From: an uncultured Candidatus Nitrosopumilus sp.
Lineage (GTDB): Archaea > Thermoproteota > Nitrososphaeria > Nitrososphaerales > Nitrosopumilaceae
NCBI GenBank assembly: GCA_905612485.1
Contig: CAJQSE010000005.1
Coordinates: 1 to 64,000, forward strand
Direction: 5' to 3'
DNA length: 64,000 bases
Made by a program: the position numbers and the translations under genes. Positions 27,580 through 36,535 of this stretch are shown here, one piece after another. Each line of letters begins with the position of its first letter. The stretch's first letter is position 1. Below the pieces are notes generated by a model. It had not been told where the DNA came from, did not search any database, and saw only the letters and a list, made by a program, of their open reading frames with translations.

Positions 27580-28722
27580 CTAATCAACAAAAGGTTTTGG
27601 ATTATCCAAAATTACTTTTGCTACTTCAGGTCTTAAAATAAATTCAGATGGTGCTTGTCCATTTTGAATCATTTCTCTAAGTGCAGTTCCACTAATTTGC
27701 TCTTTTACATCATTATCATGTGGACATGCCTTTGGAGTTGTATAAGTTAGACATTTTTTACAGTAGAAGAATGGTGGGAAAAATACTGGAGAAATTTCTA
27801 ACTCAGGATAATCATCAAAGATTTTTTGTGCTGCCATTGGATCATAAAATTTTCCAACACCAGCATGATCACGTCCTATAATGATATGAGTACAACCATA
27901 ATTTTGTCTCATAATTGCGTGATGTATTGCTTCTTTTGGACCAGCATACTTCATTTGTGTATGTAATGTTCCAAGTTGACATCTATTTTCAGGATAGTAT
28001 AATTTTATCATAGTTTCATAACATTTTACAATCACTTCATCTACAAAATCACCAGATTTTTTCTTACCAATTACAGGATTTACAAATACACCATCACGAG
28101 TTGTTATGGCTGTTTTTTGTAACATTTCATGTGCTACATGTGGTGGATTTCTTGTTTGAAAGGCACAAATTGTTTTCCAACCAGCTTTTACAAAAGATTC
28201 TCGAGTTTGAATTGGTGTTAATCTATTTTTTCTAATTTCAGTATCATTTGGTCTTTGGAGATAATCAATTTTTCCACTAACCAAGAAATCTTTCATTGAC
28301 ATTGTATATGCAACACCAGGATGTGATGAATCAGTAGTACCATAGATTCCCTGAGCAGTTTTCTCTTTATCAAAAGTAAATGTCTCATCAACATGTAATA
28401 TTGCAATTCCAATACCATCTGGATTTTGTAATAAAACATCTCCTGCTTCTTTCATTTTAGATGCAGTATTATCATCAACATCAAGTACAATTGGAATAGT
28501 CCATGCTAAATCATTGGAAAGTCTTCCACGAGATACAACACTTTCAAAGTCTTGTTGTCCCAAAAATCCTTCTAAAGGACTAAAAATACCATCTGCAATA
28601 TTTTCAACATCATTTGCTAAATCTTCAGTAATAGTAATTGAAAATAATTCCGTAGCATCAACTTTAGTAATTCTGTTAACTAGAATTCCACCATGAGGTA
28701 CTATTGAATTATTCTCTGACAT
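27580..28722 (-). CDS. sat: Sulfate adenylyltransferase (ATP sulfurylase)
   Basis: Activates sulfate to adenosine 5'-phosphosulfate. The ATP/sulfate-binding motif is [19 protein letters not shown] and the second motif is [11 protein letters not shown]; a Cys region [15 protein letters not shown] is present, as in dissimilatory-like archaeal Sat. The C terminus [13 protein letters not shown] is intact. The gene follows the reductase gene cysH after 10 bases, so the two form a transcript. Length 380 aa is normal. Confidence 0.95.
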   Translation of the reverse strand: MSENNSIVPHGGILVNRITKVDATELFSITITEDLANDVENIADGIFSPLEGFLGQQDFESVVSRGRLSNDLAWTIPIVLDVDDNTASKMKEAGDVLLQNPDGIGIAILHVDETFTFDKEKTAQGIYGTTDSSHPGVAYTMSMKDFLVSGKIDYLQRPNDTEIRKNRLTPIQTRESFVKAGWKTICAFQTRNPPHVAHEMLQKTAITTRDGVFVNPVIGKKKSGDFVDEVIVKCYETMIKLYYPENRCQLGTLHTQMKYAGPKEAIHHAIMRQNYGCTHIIIGRDHAGVGKFYDPMAAQKIFDDYPELEISPVFFPPFFYCKKCLTYTTPKACPHDNDVKEQISGTALREMIQNGQAPSEFILRPEVAKVILDNPKPFVD

Positions 28723-28732
28723 GTTTAGCTCT

Positions 28733-29488
28733 CTATTTATGGTCTATATGAAGGCCACATTCTTTGTTACCATCTTGTTCCCACCACCATCTACCTGCAC
28801 GAAGATCCTCACCTGGTTTTATTGCTCGAGTGCAAGGTTCACATCCAATACTTGTAAAACCTTTGTCAAGAAGACTGTTGTATGGTAAATTATTTTTTTT
28901 AATATATTCTTGAATTTGATCCCAAGTCCAATCAACTATTGGATTAATTTTTAAGATTTCACCATGTCCATGATCTAATTGAAACATTGTAACATCTTCA
29001 CGATTTTTTGTCTGATCACGTCTTAATCCTGTTATCCAACCATCTAAAGTATTCAACATTTTATTCATTGGATGGACTTTCCGAATTTCACAACAAAGTT
29101 TTCTGTTATCTACACTTTCATAGAAAAGATCTAATCCTTTTTCTTTGACCATTTCTTCAACTTCTTTTGTATTAGGAAGTAGAACTTCAACTGAAATATT
29201 GTACTTTTTTTCAACAATTTCCATAATATCATAGGTTTCTTGTGGAAGTCTTCCAGTACCAAGAGTAAAAAATCGAAAATTAGGATTAATTTTTAACATA
29301 ATATCCATAACAACGGTATCTTCAGCACCAAAACTTGATGCTTTAGCAACTTTAGGATGTAAATTATTTGATACCCACTGCAAAGCTTCATCAGTAGTTT
29401 TGATTGTAGAATTCAGATTATCTACTTGTTCCTGTGTAAATTTTGTCACATATTCATATAAAATATTTCTTTTATATTGATTACCCAA
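28733..29488 (-). CDS. cysH: APS/PAPS reductase CysH, with APS-reductase cysteine pattern
   Basis: Reduces activated sulfate to sulfite. The PP-loop-like [13 protein letters not shown] is present, as are the cysteines that bind the [4Fe-4S] cluster in APS reductases: [12 protein letters not shown] and GCEPCTRAI. The catalytic-type C-terminal cysteine is in ECGLH. The start is a TTG (29488), as no in-frame ATG occurs in the N-terminal part; it overlaps the possible upstream start of the opposite-strand THUMP gene. APS rather than PAPS is the likely substrate, yet an APS kinase gene is also in the window. Confidence 0.92.
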   Translation of the reverse strand: MGNQYKRNILYEYVTKFTQEQVDNLNSTIKTTDEALQWVSNNLHPKVAKASSFGAEDTVVMDIMLKINPNFRFFTLGTGRLPQETYDIMEIVEKKYNISVEVLLPNTKEVEEMVKEKGLDLFYESVDNRKLCCEIRKVHPMNKMLNTLDGWITGLRRDQTKNREDVTMFQLDHGHGEILKINPIVDWTWDQIQEYIKKNNLPYNSLLDKGFTSIGCEPCTRAIKPGEDLRAGRWWWEQDGNKECGLHIDHK

Positions 29489-29494
29489 AAATTT

Positions 29495-30649
29495 ATGCTA
29501 AATTATAAACAAGTGAAATTCAAAATAGAAAAGATGAATAAAATATCATATGTAGTAGTTTTCCCCAGTATATTTTCTAAAAATAAAATTCCACAATTAA
29601 TTAAAAATATTAAAAAAATTCTTAAAATAAAAAATCAAGAATATAATTCTGTAAAACGTGATGGAGATATTATTTTAGTTGATGCAAATGATCCTGTATT
29701 TGCATCATCAGTTATCAATTTACTTTTTGGTATTGAAAAAATTATTATTGCAAGACAAATAAAAAATGATTTTCAAAGTATTATTTCAGAAATTACAACA
29801 ATTGGAGGTAATTTATTATTAAAAGGAGAAAAATTTTTAGTTAAAGTAGAAGGAATGTCAAAAGGATTTCTTGTTAAAGATATAGAGATAGCATCTACTT
29901 CTAACATAATAGAAAAAAAATCAAATTTAGGAGCTCATCCAGGTACTGATGAAAATTTTGATAAATTGCTTTACACTTATTTAACAAAAAATAATGCATA
30001 CATTTGCATTTTTTTAGATAAAGGTAAAGGTGGAATTCCATATCAATCACAAAATCAACAAACAATTTGTGCGATATATGATGAAATTTCCGCAGTATCT
30101 TGTTATGAAACAATTAAGCAAGGATATGATACAAAGATCATAGTTTGTTATAGACAAAAATCTGAATTAATGAATTTAGCTAAAATAATTAATCAAATAA
30201 TTCCAAGATTAGTACAAGAAAAAATTGAATTGGAATTTTATTTTTTAAAAATAAAACCAAATGGAATCAAAAATTATTTAATTTATATAAATTCAATATT
30301 AGAAATTATGTTAAATCATTCAAACAATAGAATATCTTTAGCCTTATCACCATTGATATTTCCTGCAAATTTTATTGATAATGCATTAAATTATGTATTC
30401 AGTAAAAACAAAATTCCAATTATTCCTCTAACAGGTGTAGATAATGAACTATTTACAGAAGCAAAAGAAATTGGTTTAGAACGAAATATTAAGAAATTAG
30501 AAAAAATGATCAATATTAGTTCAAATGATGTTCCCAAATTTTCTAAAACAAGTGTAGAGTATGCTCTTAAAACAAAACAAAAAATTTTTGTTAAAGTAGG
30601 AGTAAATAATGTTCATGATATTTTAGACTCATTAAATGAAAATCATTGA
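29495..30649 (+). CDS. ThiI-like THUMP-domain protein with degenerate PP-loop
   Basis: The protein has an N-terminal ferredoxin-like/THUMP region (about 1-130), including the LLKGEKFLVKVEGMSKGF segment, and a C-terminal part that follows the ThiI layout. The stretch GKGGIPYQSQ matches ThiI GxGGLPxGS, but the PP-loop SGGIDSP that follows it in ThiI reads IYDEISAV here. The lysine-rich C terminus looks otherwise complete. So it may bind RNA without activating it. ATG 29495 is preferred; TTG 29477 and ATG 29534 are alternatives. A role in tRNA thiolation is a guess from homology. Confidence 0.75.
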   Translation: MLNYKQVKFKIEKMNKISYVVVFPSIFSKNKIPQLIKNIKKILKIKNQEYNSVKRDGDIILVDANDPVFASSVINLLFGIEKIIIARQIKNDFQSIISEITTIGGNLLLKGEKFLVKVEGMSKGFLVKDIEIASTSNIIEKKSNLGAHPGTDENFDKLLYTYLTKNNAYICIFLDKGKGGIPYQSQNQQTICAIYDEISAVSCYETIKQGYDTKIIVCYRQKSELMNLAKIINQIIPRLVQEKIELEFYFLKIKPNGIKNYLIYINSILEIMLNHSNNRISLALSPLIFPANFIDNALNYVFSKNKIPIIPLTGVDNELFTEAKEIGLERNIKKLEKMINISSNDVPKFSKTSVEYALKTKQKIFVKVGVNNVHDILDSLNENH

Positions 30650-30679
30650 AAATTTAAACAGTATATTTAATTAGAAATT

Positions 30680-31915
30680 ATGTTCAAAATAGGGGAATTT
30701 ATCTATCCGTGGGGAAGTGGTCATTATTCTCGAATGATGAGACTAAATGATGCATTATCAAATGAAATTAAAGATGAATTAGAAGTTCATTTTTCAAGTA
30801 AAGATCATGTTTATCAAAAATTATTAAAAAAATTCCCTGATAAAAAAGATAAAATTCATGAAATTTTAATGCCAACTCCAATTGATGGAAAATTTGGTCC
30901 TAGTATTTCAAAATCATTGATGAATATACTATTACCAATCCAAAATAATCCTTCATTAATAAAACAGATTATGAATTATTTAAGAGAAGAAAGAAAACTA
31001 TACAATAAAGAAAAATTTGATTTAGTAATAAATGATGGAGATATGGGTTCAAATATTTTAGCAAATAATAGAAACATCCCAAGTTTATTTGTAACAAATC
31101 AATTTAGACCAAAATTATATAATTCAAGATCATATCTTTATCCATCACTAATTTTTATAGCAAAACAAATCAATAAAGCATCAAAAATTCTTGTTGCAGA
31201 TTCTCCTCCTCCATATACTATGTGTGAATATAATCTAAATTTTATCAAAGAATCTGAACATAAAGTAGTTTATGTTGGCCATTTTACAAATAGTAAAAAA
31301 ATTAAAAATCAGACTAAAACTGATCTAGAAAAATTGGTAAAAAATAATGAATTTGGTTATTGGATGAGAACGGGAAATAAATCAGCTAATGATGCAACTG
31401 GTGAAAGATATAATGAAGTCTTCAGCAAAAATGAAATGATAAAAGAAAAAAGAATTATTTCACATGCTAGAAATGAATCAAGTATTGATTCAGTAATTGG
31501 AAAAGATGGTAAAAAATATTCGATTTCAGATGCTTTAGAAAAGAAAATAGATTGGATACAAATTGATATTGGTTTTCTTTCAGAACAAGAAAAAAACACA
31601 GTCTTAGATTTATGTAAATATGCAGTTGTAAACGGTTCCCATACAGTAATGGGTGAGATAATGGGTGAAAAGGCAAAACCGATAATTGGAATTCCAATTC
31701 ATGATGAAAATACAAATAATATCAAATGGGCTGATGAGAAAAAATTAGGAATTTTAGTTTCAAAAACAGAACAAGTTGTAGGTGCTATTTCTAAAATTAA
31801 AGAAAATTATGAAATATTTGAAGGGAATTTGAATGAATTTTCAAAGAATTTTGTGCCTAATGGTGCTGAAAATTCAGCAAAAATTGCATCTGAACTGTTA
31901 GAAGAAAAGAGATAA
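30680..31915 (+). CDS. Glycosyltransferase-like protein (GT-B fold, MJ1255/UGT-like)
   Basis: A 411-residue soluble protein. The N-terminal half starts IGEFIYPWGSGHYSRMM, a nucleotide-sugar transferase pattern with a GSGHYSR loop, and includes VINDGDMGSNILANNRNIPS. The C-terminal half has a nucleotide-binding region VNGSHTVMGEIMGEKAKPIIGIP with the acidic and glycine residues of GT-B enzymes. There is no signal peptide or membrane helix. The donor and acceptor are unknown. It follows the THUMP gene and precedes the structured RNA candidate. Confidence 0.7.
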   Translation: MFKIGEFIYPWGSGHYSRMMRLNDALSNEIKDELEVHFSSKDHVYQKLLKKFPDKKDKIHEILMPTPIDGKFGPSISKSLMNILLPIQNNPSLIKQIMNYLREERKLYNKEKFDLVINDGDMGSNILANNRNIPSLFVTNQFRPKLYNSRSYLYPSLIFIAKQINKASKILVADSPPPYTMCEYNLNFIKESEHKVVYVGHFTNSKKIKNQTKTDLEKLVKNNEFGYWMRTGNKSANDATGERYNEVFSKNEMIKEKRIISHARNESSIDSVIGKDGKKYSISDALEKKIDWIQIDIGFLSEQEKNTVLDLCKYAVVNGSHTVMGEIMGEKAKPIIGIPIHDENTNNIKWADEKKLGILVSKTEQVVGAISKIKENYEIFEGNLNEFSKNFVPNGAENSAKIASELLEEKR

Positions 31916-31930
31916 TAGATTATTTTAGAA

Positions 31931-32011
31931 ATTTTTATCATCTGGCACGCGGGATTTCGATGGGCGAACGGACCGCAAGGGATGATGAAAAAATCTGCGT
32001 GCCAGATAAAA
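31931..32011 (+). ncRNA. GC-rich structured RNA candidate
   Basis: An island of higher GC content between the glycosyltransferase gene and the next zinc-ribbon gene. It contains a perfect 9-bp inverted repeat (CTGGCACGC at 31942-31950 with GCGTGCCAG at 31997-32005), extended by TTTTAT/ATAAAA (31933-31938 with 32006-32011) around a 3-base bulge. A second helix can pair 31931-31942 with 31981-31994, using the same 5' bases. A CC-GCAA-GG tetraloop hairpin lies inside. No class of RNA (tRNA, RNase P, SRP, known riboswitch) is recognised. Orientation is not proven; plus is assumed because the next gene is on the plus strand. Confidence 0.6.
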
Positions 32012-32068
32012 TATCGATCAATAAAGAACGTGCGAACGCTTTTATGGAAAAAATTAATGTAAATTTCA

Positions 32069-32380
32069 TTGGTTGTTTGTCCTGAATGTACAGCAAGAGC
32101 AAAAAAGAAAATTTTAACTAAATATGAAGAAGAAGTAGAAGAAGAGGATAGAGATAGACAAGATCTTTACAAATTATACGATGAAGTTGAAATTCCAATG
32201 GAAATGGATAAAAATACAAAAAATTTTATTTGTAAAAAATGTGGATTATATGCATCAAGAGAGCAGGTTTCAGATATTAGATTCAAATTAAATCAAAAAG
32301 AAAGAACACGTGATGATAAACATGATGACTATCTTGAATGGTGGTCAAAAAGTAAAAAAGATAAAAATTTAGATAATTAG
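32069..32380 (+). CDS. Zinc-ribbon protein of unknown function, 103 aa
   Basis: A 103-residue hydrophilic protein. Two CxxC knuckles (CPEC near residue 4, CKKCGLYASRE near residue 54) could bind one zinc ion across an acidic linker (KKKILTKYEEEVEEEDRD). The C-terminal third is charged and rich in Lys/Asp. The only plausible start is TTG 32069. It is 58 bases downstream of the structured RNA candidate and could be controlled by it. I do not recognise the family. Confidence 0.75.
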   Translation: MVVCPECTARAKKKILTKYEEEVEEEDRDRQDLYKLYDEVEIPMEMDKNTKNFICKKCGLYASREQVSDIRFKLNQKERTRDDKHDDYLEWWSKSKKDKNLDN

Positions 32381-32393
32381 TAATGAATTAACA

Positions 32394-32792
32394 ATGGTAA
32401 AGAAAGATAGTATTCCTGATTTGGTTACTAATGAAATTCAAAATGCTAAATTTGAAAAACCAAAGAAATTGAAAATATCAGAATATGTTTTAGAAATGAA
32501 TTAAGAAGACAATAAAACATACACTCAATTGTATGAACCATTAGAAGATAGAAGACAAATTATCACAATGGATTTACCAAAAAAAATTAAAATTTTAGAA
32601 TTAGAAAAAGGATTAGTATACAAATTTACTTTTGAACAGTACAAAGCACCATTAAGTAAAAAAATTCCAGAGTTTTTGTAGAAAGAAAAAGAAATAAATA
32701 TAATTTATGATTTTAAATTAAAATCAATTAAATTAATAGATGAAGGAGGTTCTAATCAAGCCTCAGAAAATAAGATTAATCAATTTTTGTAG
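32394..32792 (+). pseudogene. Decayed gene with two in-frame stop codons (132 codons)
   Basis: From ATG 32394 one frame runs 132 codons to TAG 32790-32792, broken by TAA at 32502-32504 and TAG at 32679-32681. The three pieces read like protein throughout: KKLKISEYVLEMN, then LPKKIKILELEKGLVYKFT and EQYKAPLSKKIPEF, then INIIYDFKLKS. There is no frame shift, and codon use is like that of the neighbours. It is most likely an inactivated hypothetical gene; translational readthrough or sequence error are alternatives. Its last 17 bases overlap the end of the opposite-strand SDR gene. Confidence 0.6.
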
Positions 32793-33576
32793 AATCTAAT
32801 TGTTTTTTAAAAGATTTTCCTAAAATTGGATTAATGAAATAAGGAAATGTGTGTTTTAACCATACTGCAATACGAACTATGGAAGGTGTAATGATTTCAA
32901 GTCTAGATGAATTTGAAGCTTTTACAATTGCTTTTGCAACTGTTTTAGAATTAAGAGATGTTGGTGAGTATTTTGGCATTTTTTCAAAAGATGGATGATC
33001 AAAAAAAGTAGTTTTTACCATTATTGGACTAACAACTGTGATTCCAACTCCAGTACCACTAAGTTCATGCTTAAGACCTTCAGAAAATCCTAACATTGCA
33101 AATTTTGATGCACAGTATGAAGCAATTCCAGGTAAACCAAAGCTTGCAGCAACAGATGCTACATTCACTATATGACCTGATTTTTTCTCTAGCATTGATG
33201 GAAGAAAATTTTTGGTGCAATAAATCATACCAAAATAATTAGTTTCCATTTGAGATTCTATATCATTTATTGAAAGATCATATACAGAACCATAAATTGC
33301 AAAACCAGCATTATTTACCAAAATATCAATAGAATTAAATTTTTTAAGAACAATTTTTGACATTTTCTCTACTTGATCTTTTTTTGAAACATCACATGTA
33401 CAAACTAATGTATTTACATTGAATTGTTTTAATTCATTTTCTACTTGTTCAAGCTTATTTTTTCTTCTTGCAACTAAAATAATACTTGAACCTAATTTTG
33501 CAAATTCTATTGCAGTTTGTTTACCAATTCCTGATGATGCTCCAGTGATTAAAACTACTTTATTTTTAAAATCCAT
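32776..33576 (-). CDS. Short-chain dehydrogenase/reductase (SDR)
   Basis: A classical NAD(P)-dependent oxidoreductase. The cofactor-binding TGASSGIG is at residues 11-18, the NNAG motif follows in ILVNNAGFAIYG, and the catalytic Ser and YxxxK are in VASVAASFGLPGIASYCASK. A C-terminal stretch with a hydrophobic helix (IVRIAVWLKHTFPYFINPI) could associate with membrane. The substrate is unknown. It is 34 bases downstream of the flippase-like gene. Confidence 0.9.
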   Translation of the reverse strand: MDFKNKVVLITGASSGIGKQTAIEFAKLGSSIILVARRKNKLEQVENELKQFNVNTLVCTCDVSKKDQVEKMSKIVLKKFNSIDILVNNAGFAIYGSVYDLSINDIESQMETNYFGMIYCTKNFLPSMLEKKSGHIVNVASVAASFGLPGIASYCASKFAMLGFSEGLKHELSGTGVGITVVSPIMVKTTFFDHPSFEKMPKYSPTSLNSKTVAKAIVKASNSSRLEIITPSIVRIAVWLKHTFPYFINPILGKSFKKQLDSTKID

Positions 33577-33610
33577 AAATAAAAAAAATCAATTAATGAT
33601 AAAGTGCTTT

Positions 33611-34627
33611 CTATTCATTTTGATTTTTTGGAATTTTACTCAAGGCTAATTTTACTAATAATAGCCATGTAATGGCTATTGGAATATAATATGTTGCAAT
33701 TCTCCAACCAATTACTGCATCCCATGCAAGAATTCCTTCAATGATGGTAAAGTCAAATGGATTTAAATTATTTAGATAAGCCACAATACCAAATTCAGCT
33801 AAACCTGAACCACCAATTGTAATAGGTAAATTTCCAATTGCATTTGCACCCATAACTGCCATTATTGAATCAAACATACTAATTATGTATCCAGTTCCCA
33901 TTGCTATAATCATAAAAGAGATTCCATAAAATGACCAGGATACAAGTGAAAGTAAGAAAGAAACTGTAAAGATTTTTTTAGATTCTGATGTTTGTATATT
34001 TTCTCTAATCATAGTACATGTTTCTTCCATCCAAGAATTTGTTTGATCAATAATTTTAATTCCTTTTTCTTTTCCTAATTTTTTAACAACTATTTCTAAA
34101 ATATTTGGAACTTGAAATGTATGTTTAGAAGATAAAAAGAACATAACCATCCATAAAAATGTTATAGAAATACTAGTAGCTAAAATAACTATCCCAACAA
34201 CATATGCTCCATTCAATAATGCAATTATTCCTGCTAACATAGATAACAAACCTGCTGCAAGTACCTCAGTTACAATATCAACAAGTGCAATCCATGTGGC
34301 TTTTGACAGTGCAATTCCCTTTTTCTTCAAATAATAAATTACAACAAATTCTGCTCCAATAAACATTGGAGTTGTAAATTTAATAAATTCACTACCAACT
34401 CTAACACCAACTAATTTAAAAAATGAATCAGTATTACCAAGATATTTTCTTGTAATATATGCAAATTTAATTCCCTGTAAACCCAGTTTAATCATCATTG
34501 CAATAATTGCACCCACAAATGGGAAAATCCCAATTGCAAGAATATCTTCTATCTTAATATCAAATTGAATAGCAATTAGAATAATTGGAATTAATGTAAC
34601 AGGTATAGCTACTATTCTCCAGTTCAT
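33611..34627 (-). CDS. Flippase-like/lysylphosphatidylglycerol synthase TM-region protein (UPF0104)
   Basis: A 338-residue integral membrane protein with about eight helices, for example VAIPVTLIPIILIAIQF, VLAAGLLSMLAGIIALL, VVGIVILATSISITFLWMVMFF and VSWSFYGISFMIIAMGTGYII. The conserved GSEFIKFTTPMFIGAE and NAIGNLPITIGGSGLAEFG segments match the YbhN/UPF0104 family, in which members move or modify lipids. The substrate is unknown. It diverges from the GPN GTPase gene across a 221-base gap. Confidence 0.8.
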   Translation of the reverse strand: MNWRIVAIPVTLIPIILIAIQFDIKIEDILAIGIFPFVGAIIAMMIKLGLQGIKFAYITRKYLGNTDSFFKLVGVRVGSEFIKFTTPMFIGAEFVVIYYLKKKGIALSKATWIALVDIVTEVLAAGLLSMLAGIIALLNGAYVVGIVILATSISITFLWMVMFFLSSKHTFQVPNILEIVVKKLGKEKGIKIIDQTNSWMEETCTMIRENIQTSESKKIFTVSFLLSLVSWSFYGISFMIIAMGTGYIISMFDSIMAVMGANAIGNLPITIGGSGLAEFGIVAYLNNLNPFDFTIIEGILAWDAVIGWRIATYYIPIAITWLLLVKLALSKIPKNQNE

Positions 34628-34686
34628 TTGATATTTTATTCAAAGAATCAAATATGAAAGTTGATAAAATTTTAGTTGATGAATTC

Positions 34687-34708
34687 TCATGCCTAAAAAT
34701 AGGCATGA
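34687..34708. promoter_or_regulatory. Perfect inverted repeat in divergent gap
   Basis: TCATGCCTA, loop AAAA, TAGGCATGA forms a perfect 9-bp stem. It lies between two divergent starts (flippase-like gene at 34627 and GPN gene at 34849), so it is not a gene-end terminator. An operator or a small RNA element would fit. No other copy was noted in the window. The rest of the 221-base gap holds only AT-rich promoter-like sequence. Confidence 0.35.
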
Positions 34709-34848
34709 AAAAGACGATTAAATTGAAATTAAGATAAATTTCTAACTAATTCTAAATTTAAAATAATTATAAAATAAATTTCAGTAAAAAATTTCTTAAA
34801 TTATCATCTAGTTTGAAATATAAGCAAAGAAAAGTAATCTAGACAAGA

Positions 34849-35607
34849 TTGAAAACAATTTTTATTACTGGAACAGCAGGAGCAGGAAAATCATCGCTTA
34901 CATCAAAATTACAGGAATATTATACAAGAAATGGAGCATTTGCTGCAGTTTTAAATTTAGATCCTGGTGTTGAAAGTATGCCATACAATTGTGATGTAGA
35001 TGTTAGAGATTATGTAGATTATGTTTCAATAATGCAACAATATAGTCTTGGACCAAATGGTGCATTAGTAATGGCAAATGATTTGATTGCATCAAAAATT
35101 GATGAAATACAAAATGAAGTTGATAACATAAACCCAGATTATCTAATTGTGGATACACCAGGTCAAATTGAATTATTTGCATATCGTTCTAGTGGTCGTT
35201 TTATTATAGATAATTTAACATCTGATGAAAAGACAAGTATTTTTCTTTTTGATGGTTCAATAGTTACTACACCTACAAATTTTGTTTCAATTGCATTACT
35301 TGCAACATCAATTAGATTACGGCTTAATTTACCAACAATAAATGCAATAACAAAAACAGATGTAATAGATACTAAACTAAAAGACATATTGGAATGGTCA
35401 ACAAATTTGAATACATTAGAAAATGCAATTTCTAAAGATACAGATGGTGAAACTTACACACTAACTACAAGTATTTTACGAGGATTAAATCTTAGTGGGT
35501 TTGCACAAGGATTAATTCCAATTTCAAATTCAACTGGTGAAGGAATTGTTAATCTTGAAAGTGCCCTAAGTAGAATTCTTAATTTGGGTGAAGAGGTAGA
35601 AGGGTAG
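34849..35607 (+). CDS. GPN-loop GTPase
   Basis: A GTPase of the GPN/XAB1 family, which in eukaryotes helps assemble RNA polymerases. The P-loop TGTAGAGKSSLT is at residues 7-18, the family's GPN loop is in LGPNGALV, and the base-binding motif is TKTDV. Switch II lies in VDTPGQIE. The start is TTG. It directly precedes thrB (stop followed immediately by TTG), so it is probably in one transcript with it, although the functions differ. Length 252 aa is normal. Confidence 0.93.
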   Translation: MKTIFITGTAGAGKSSLTSKLQEYYTRNGAFAAVLNLDPGVESMPYNCDVDVRDYVDYVSIMQQYSLGPNGALVMANDLIASKIDEIQNEVDNINPDYLIVDTPGQIELFAYRSSGRFIIDNLTSDEKTSIFLFDGSIVTTPTNFVSIALLATSIRLRLNLPTINAITKTDVIDTKLKDILEWSTNLNTLENAISKDTDGETYTLTTSILRGLNLSGFAQGLIPISNSTGEGIVNLESALSRILNLGEEVEG

Positions 35608-36531
35608 TTGGTATCAAAAATAACAGTTAGAGCACCATCATCTACGGCTAATTTAGGACCTGGATTTGATATATTTGGACTAGCAATAGATGCATTTTAT
35701 GATGAAATTACATTAACAAAAACAAAAAGTGGAATTACAATAATTACAGATGATAATATTCCTACAAATCCAGAAAATAATACTGCTGGATTAGTAATAA
35801 AAAATATGAAAAAAGAATTAAAAATAAAAGACGGAATTGAAATTAAGATAAAAAAAGGGATACCTACTGGATTTGGTATGGGTAGTAGTGCTGGATCTGC
35901 AGCTGCTGCTGCAGTAGCATTTGATAAATTATTTAAATTAAAATTAAATCCCAATGCACTAGTAGAATTTGCAGGGTTTGGTGAAAAAGCAAGTGCAGGA
36001 ACAATTCATTATGATAATGTTGCAGCATCAGTTTTGGGGGGATTTGTTATTGTTAAAACAAATCCACTAAATGTAGTTACAATAGAACCTCCTATGAATC
36101 TAAGAATGTGTATTGCAGTTCCAAAAATAGAAGTTCCAAAAAAGAAAACAAAAGTTTCAAGAGGAGTAATTCCTAAAAAAGTAAAATTAACGGATGCCGT
36201 GTTGAATATATCAAATGCAGCAGTAATTGTTGCAGGATTTATGAAAAAAGATCCTGAATTAATTGGAAATTCAATTAAGGATGTAATTGTAGAACCTGCA
36301 AGACAACATATGATTCCAGGATATCAAAAAGTAAAACAAAATGCCCTAAAAGCAGGAGCATATGGTGTTACAATTAGTGGTGCAGGTCCATCAGTAATTG
36401 CATTTTCAAAAAATTCATTTGATTTAAAAAAAATTAGTAGTGCAATGTCAAAGGGATTTAAAACTGTAAATATTGAATGTCAGACAATAATTTGTAAACC
36501 AAGTAAAGGTGCAATAAATACACAAAAATAA
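35608..36531 (+). CDS. thrB: Homoserine kinase
   Basis: A GHMP kinase that phosphorylates L-homoserine on the way to threonine. Motif 1 is APSSTANLGPGFDIFGLA, motif 2 is GIPTGFGMGSSAGSAAAA, and motif 3 is GVTISGAGPSVIAF. TTG 35608 follows the stop of the GPN gene without a gap. No other threonine genes are adjacent. Length 307 aa is normal. Confidence 0.95.
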   Translation: MVSKITVRAPSSTANLGPGFDIFGLAIDAFYDEITLTKTKSGITIITDDNIPTNPENNTAGLVIKNMKKELKIKDGIEIKIKKGIPTGFGMGSSAGSAAAAAVAFDKLFKLKLNPNALVEFAGFGEKASAGTIHYDNVAASVLGGFVIVKTNPLNVVTIEPPMNLRMCIAVPKIEVPKKKTKVSRGVIPKKVKLTDAVLNISNAAVIVAGFMKKDPELIGNSIKDVIVEPARQHMIPGYQKVKQNALKAGAYGVTISGAGPSVIAFSKNSFDLKKISSAMSKGFKTVNIECQTIICKPSKGAINTQK

Positions 36532-36535
36532 TTAA

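Noticed and set aside
31931..32011. Intrinsic transcription terminator of the glycosyltransferase gene
   Set aside because: Archaeal termination relies on poly-T tracts, and the element is longer and more structured than needed, with a large non-random loop.
32394..32504. Independent 36-residue gene
   Set aside because: The frame continues after the stop with clearly protein-like sequence, so a single decayed gene is more economical.
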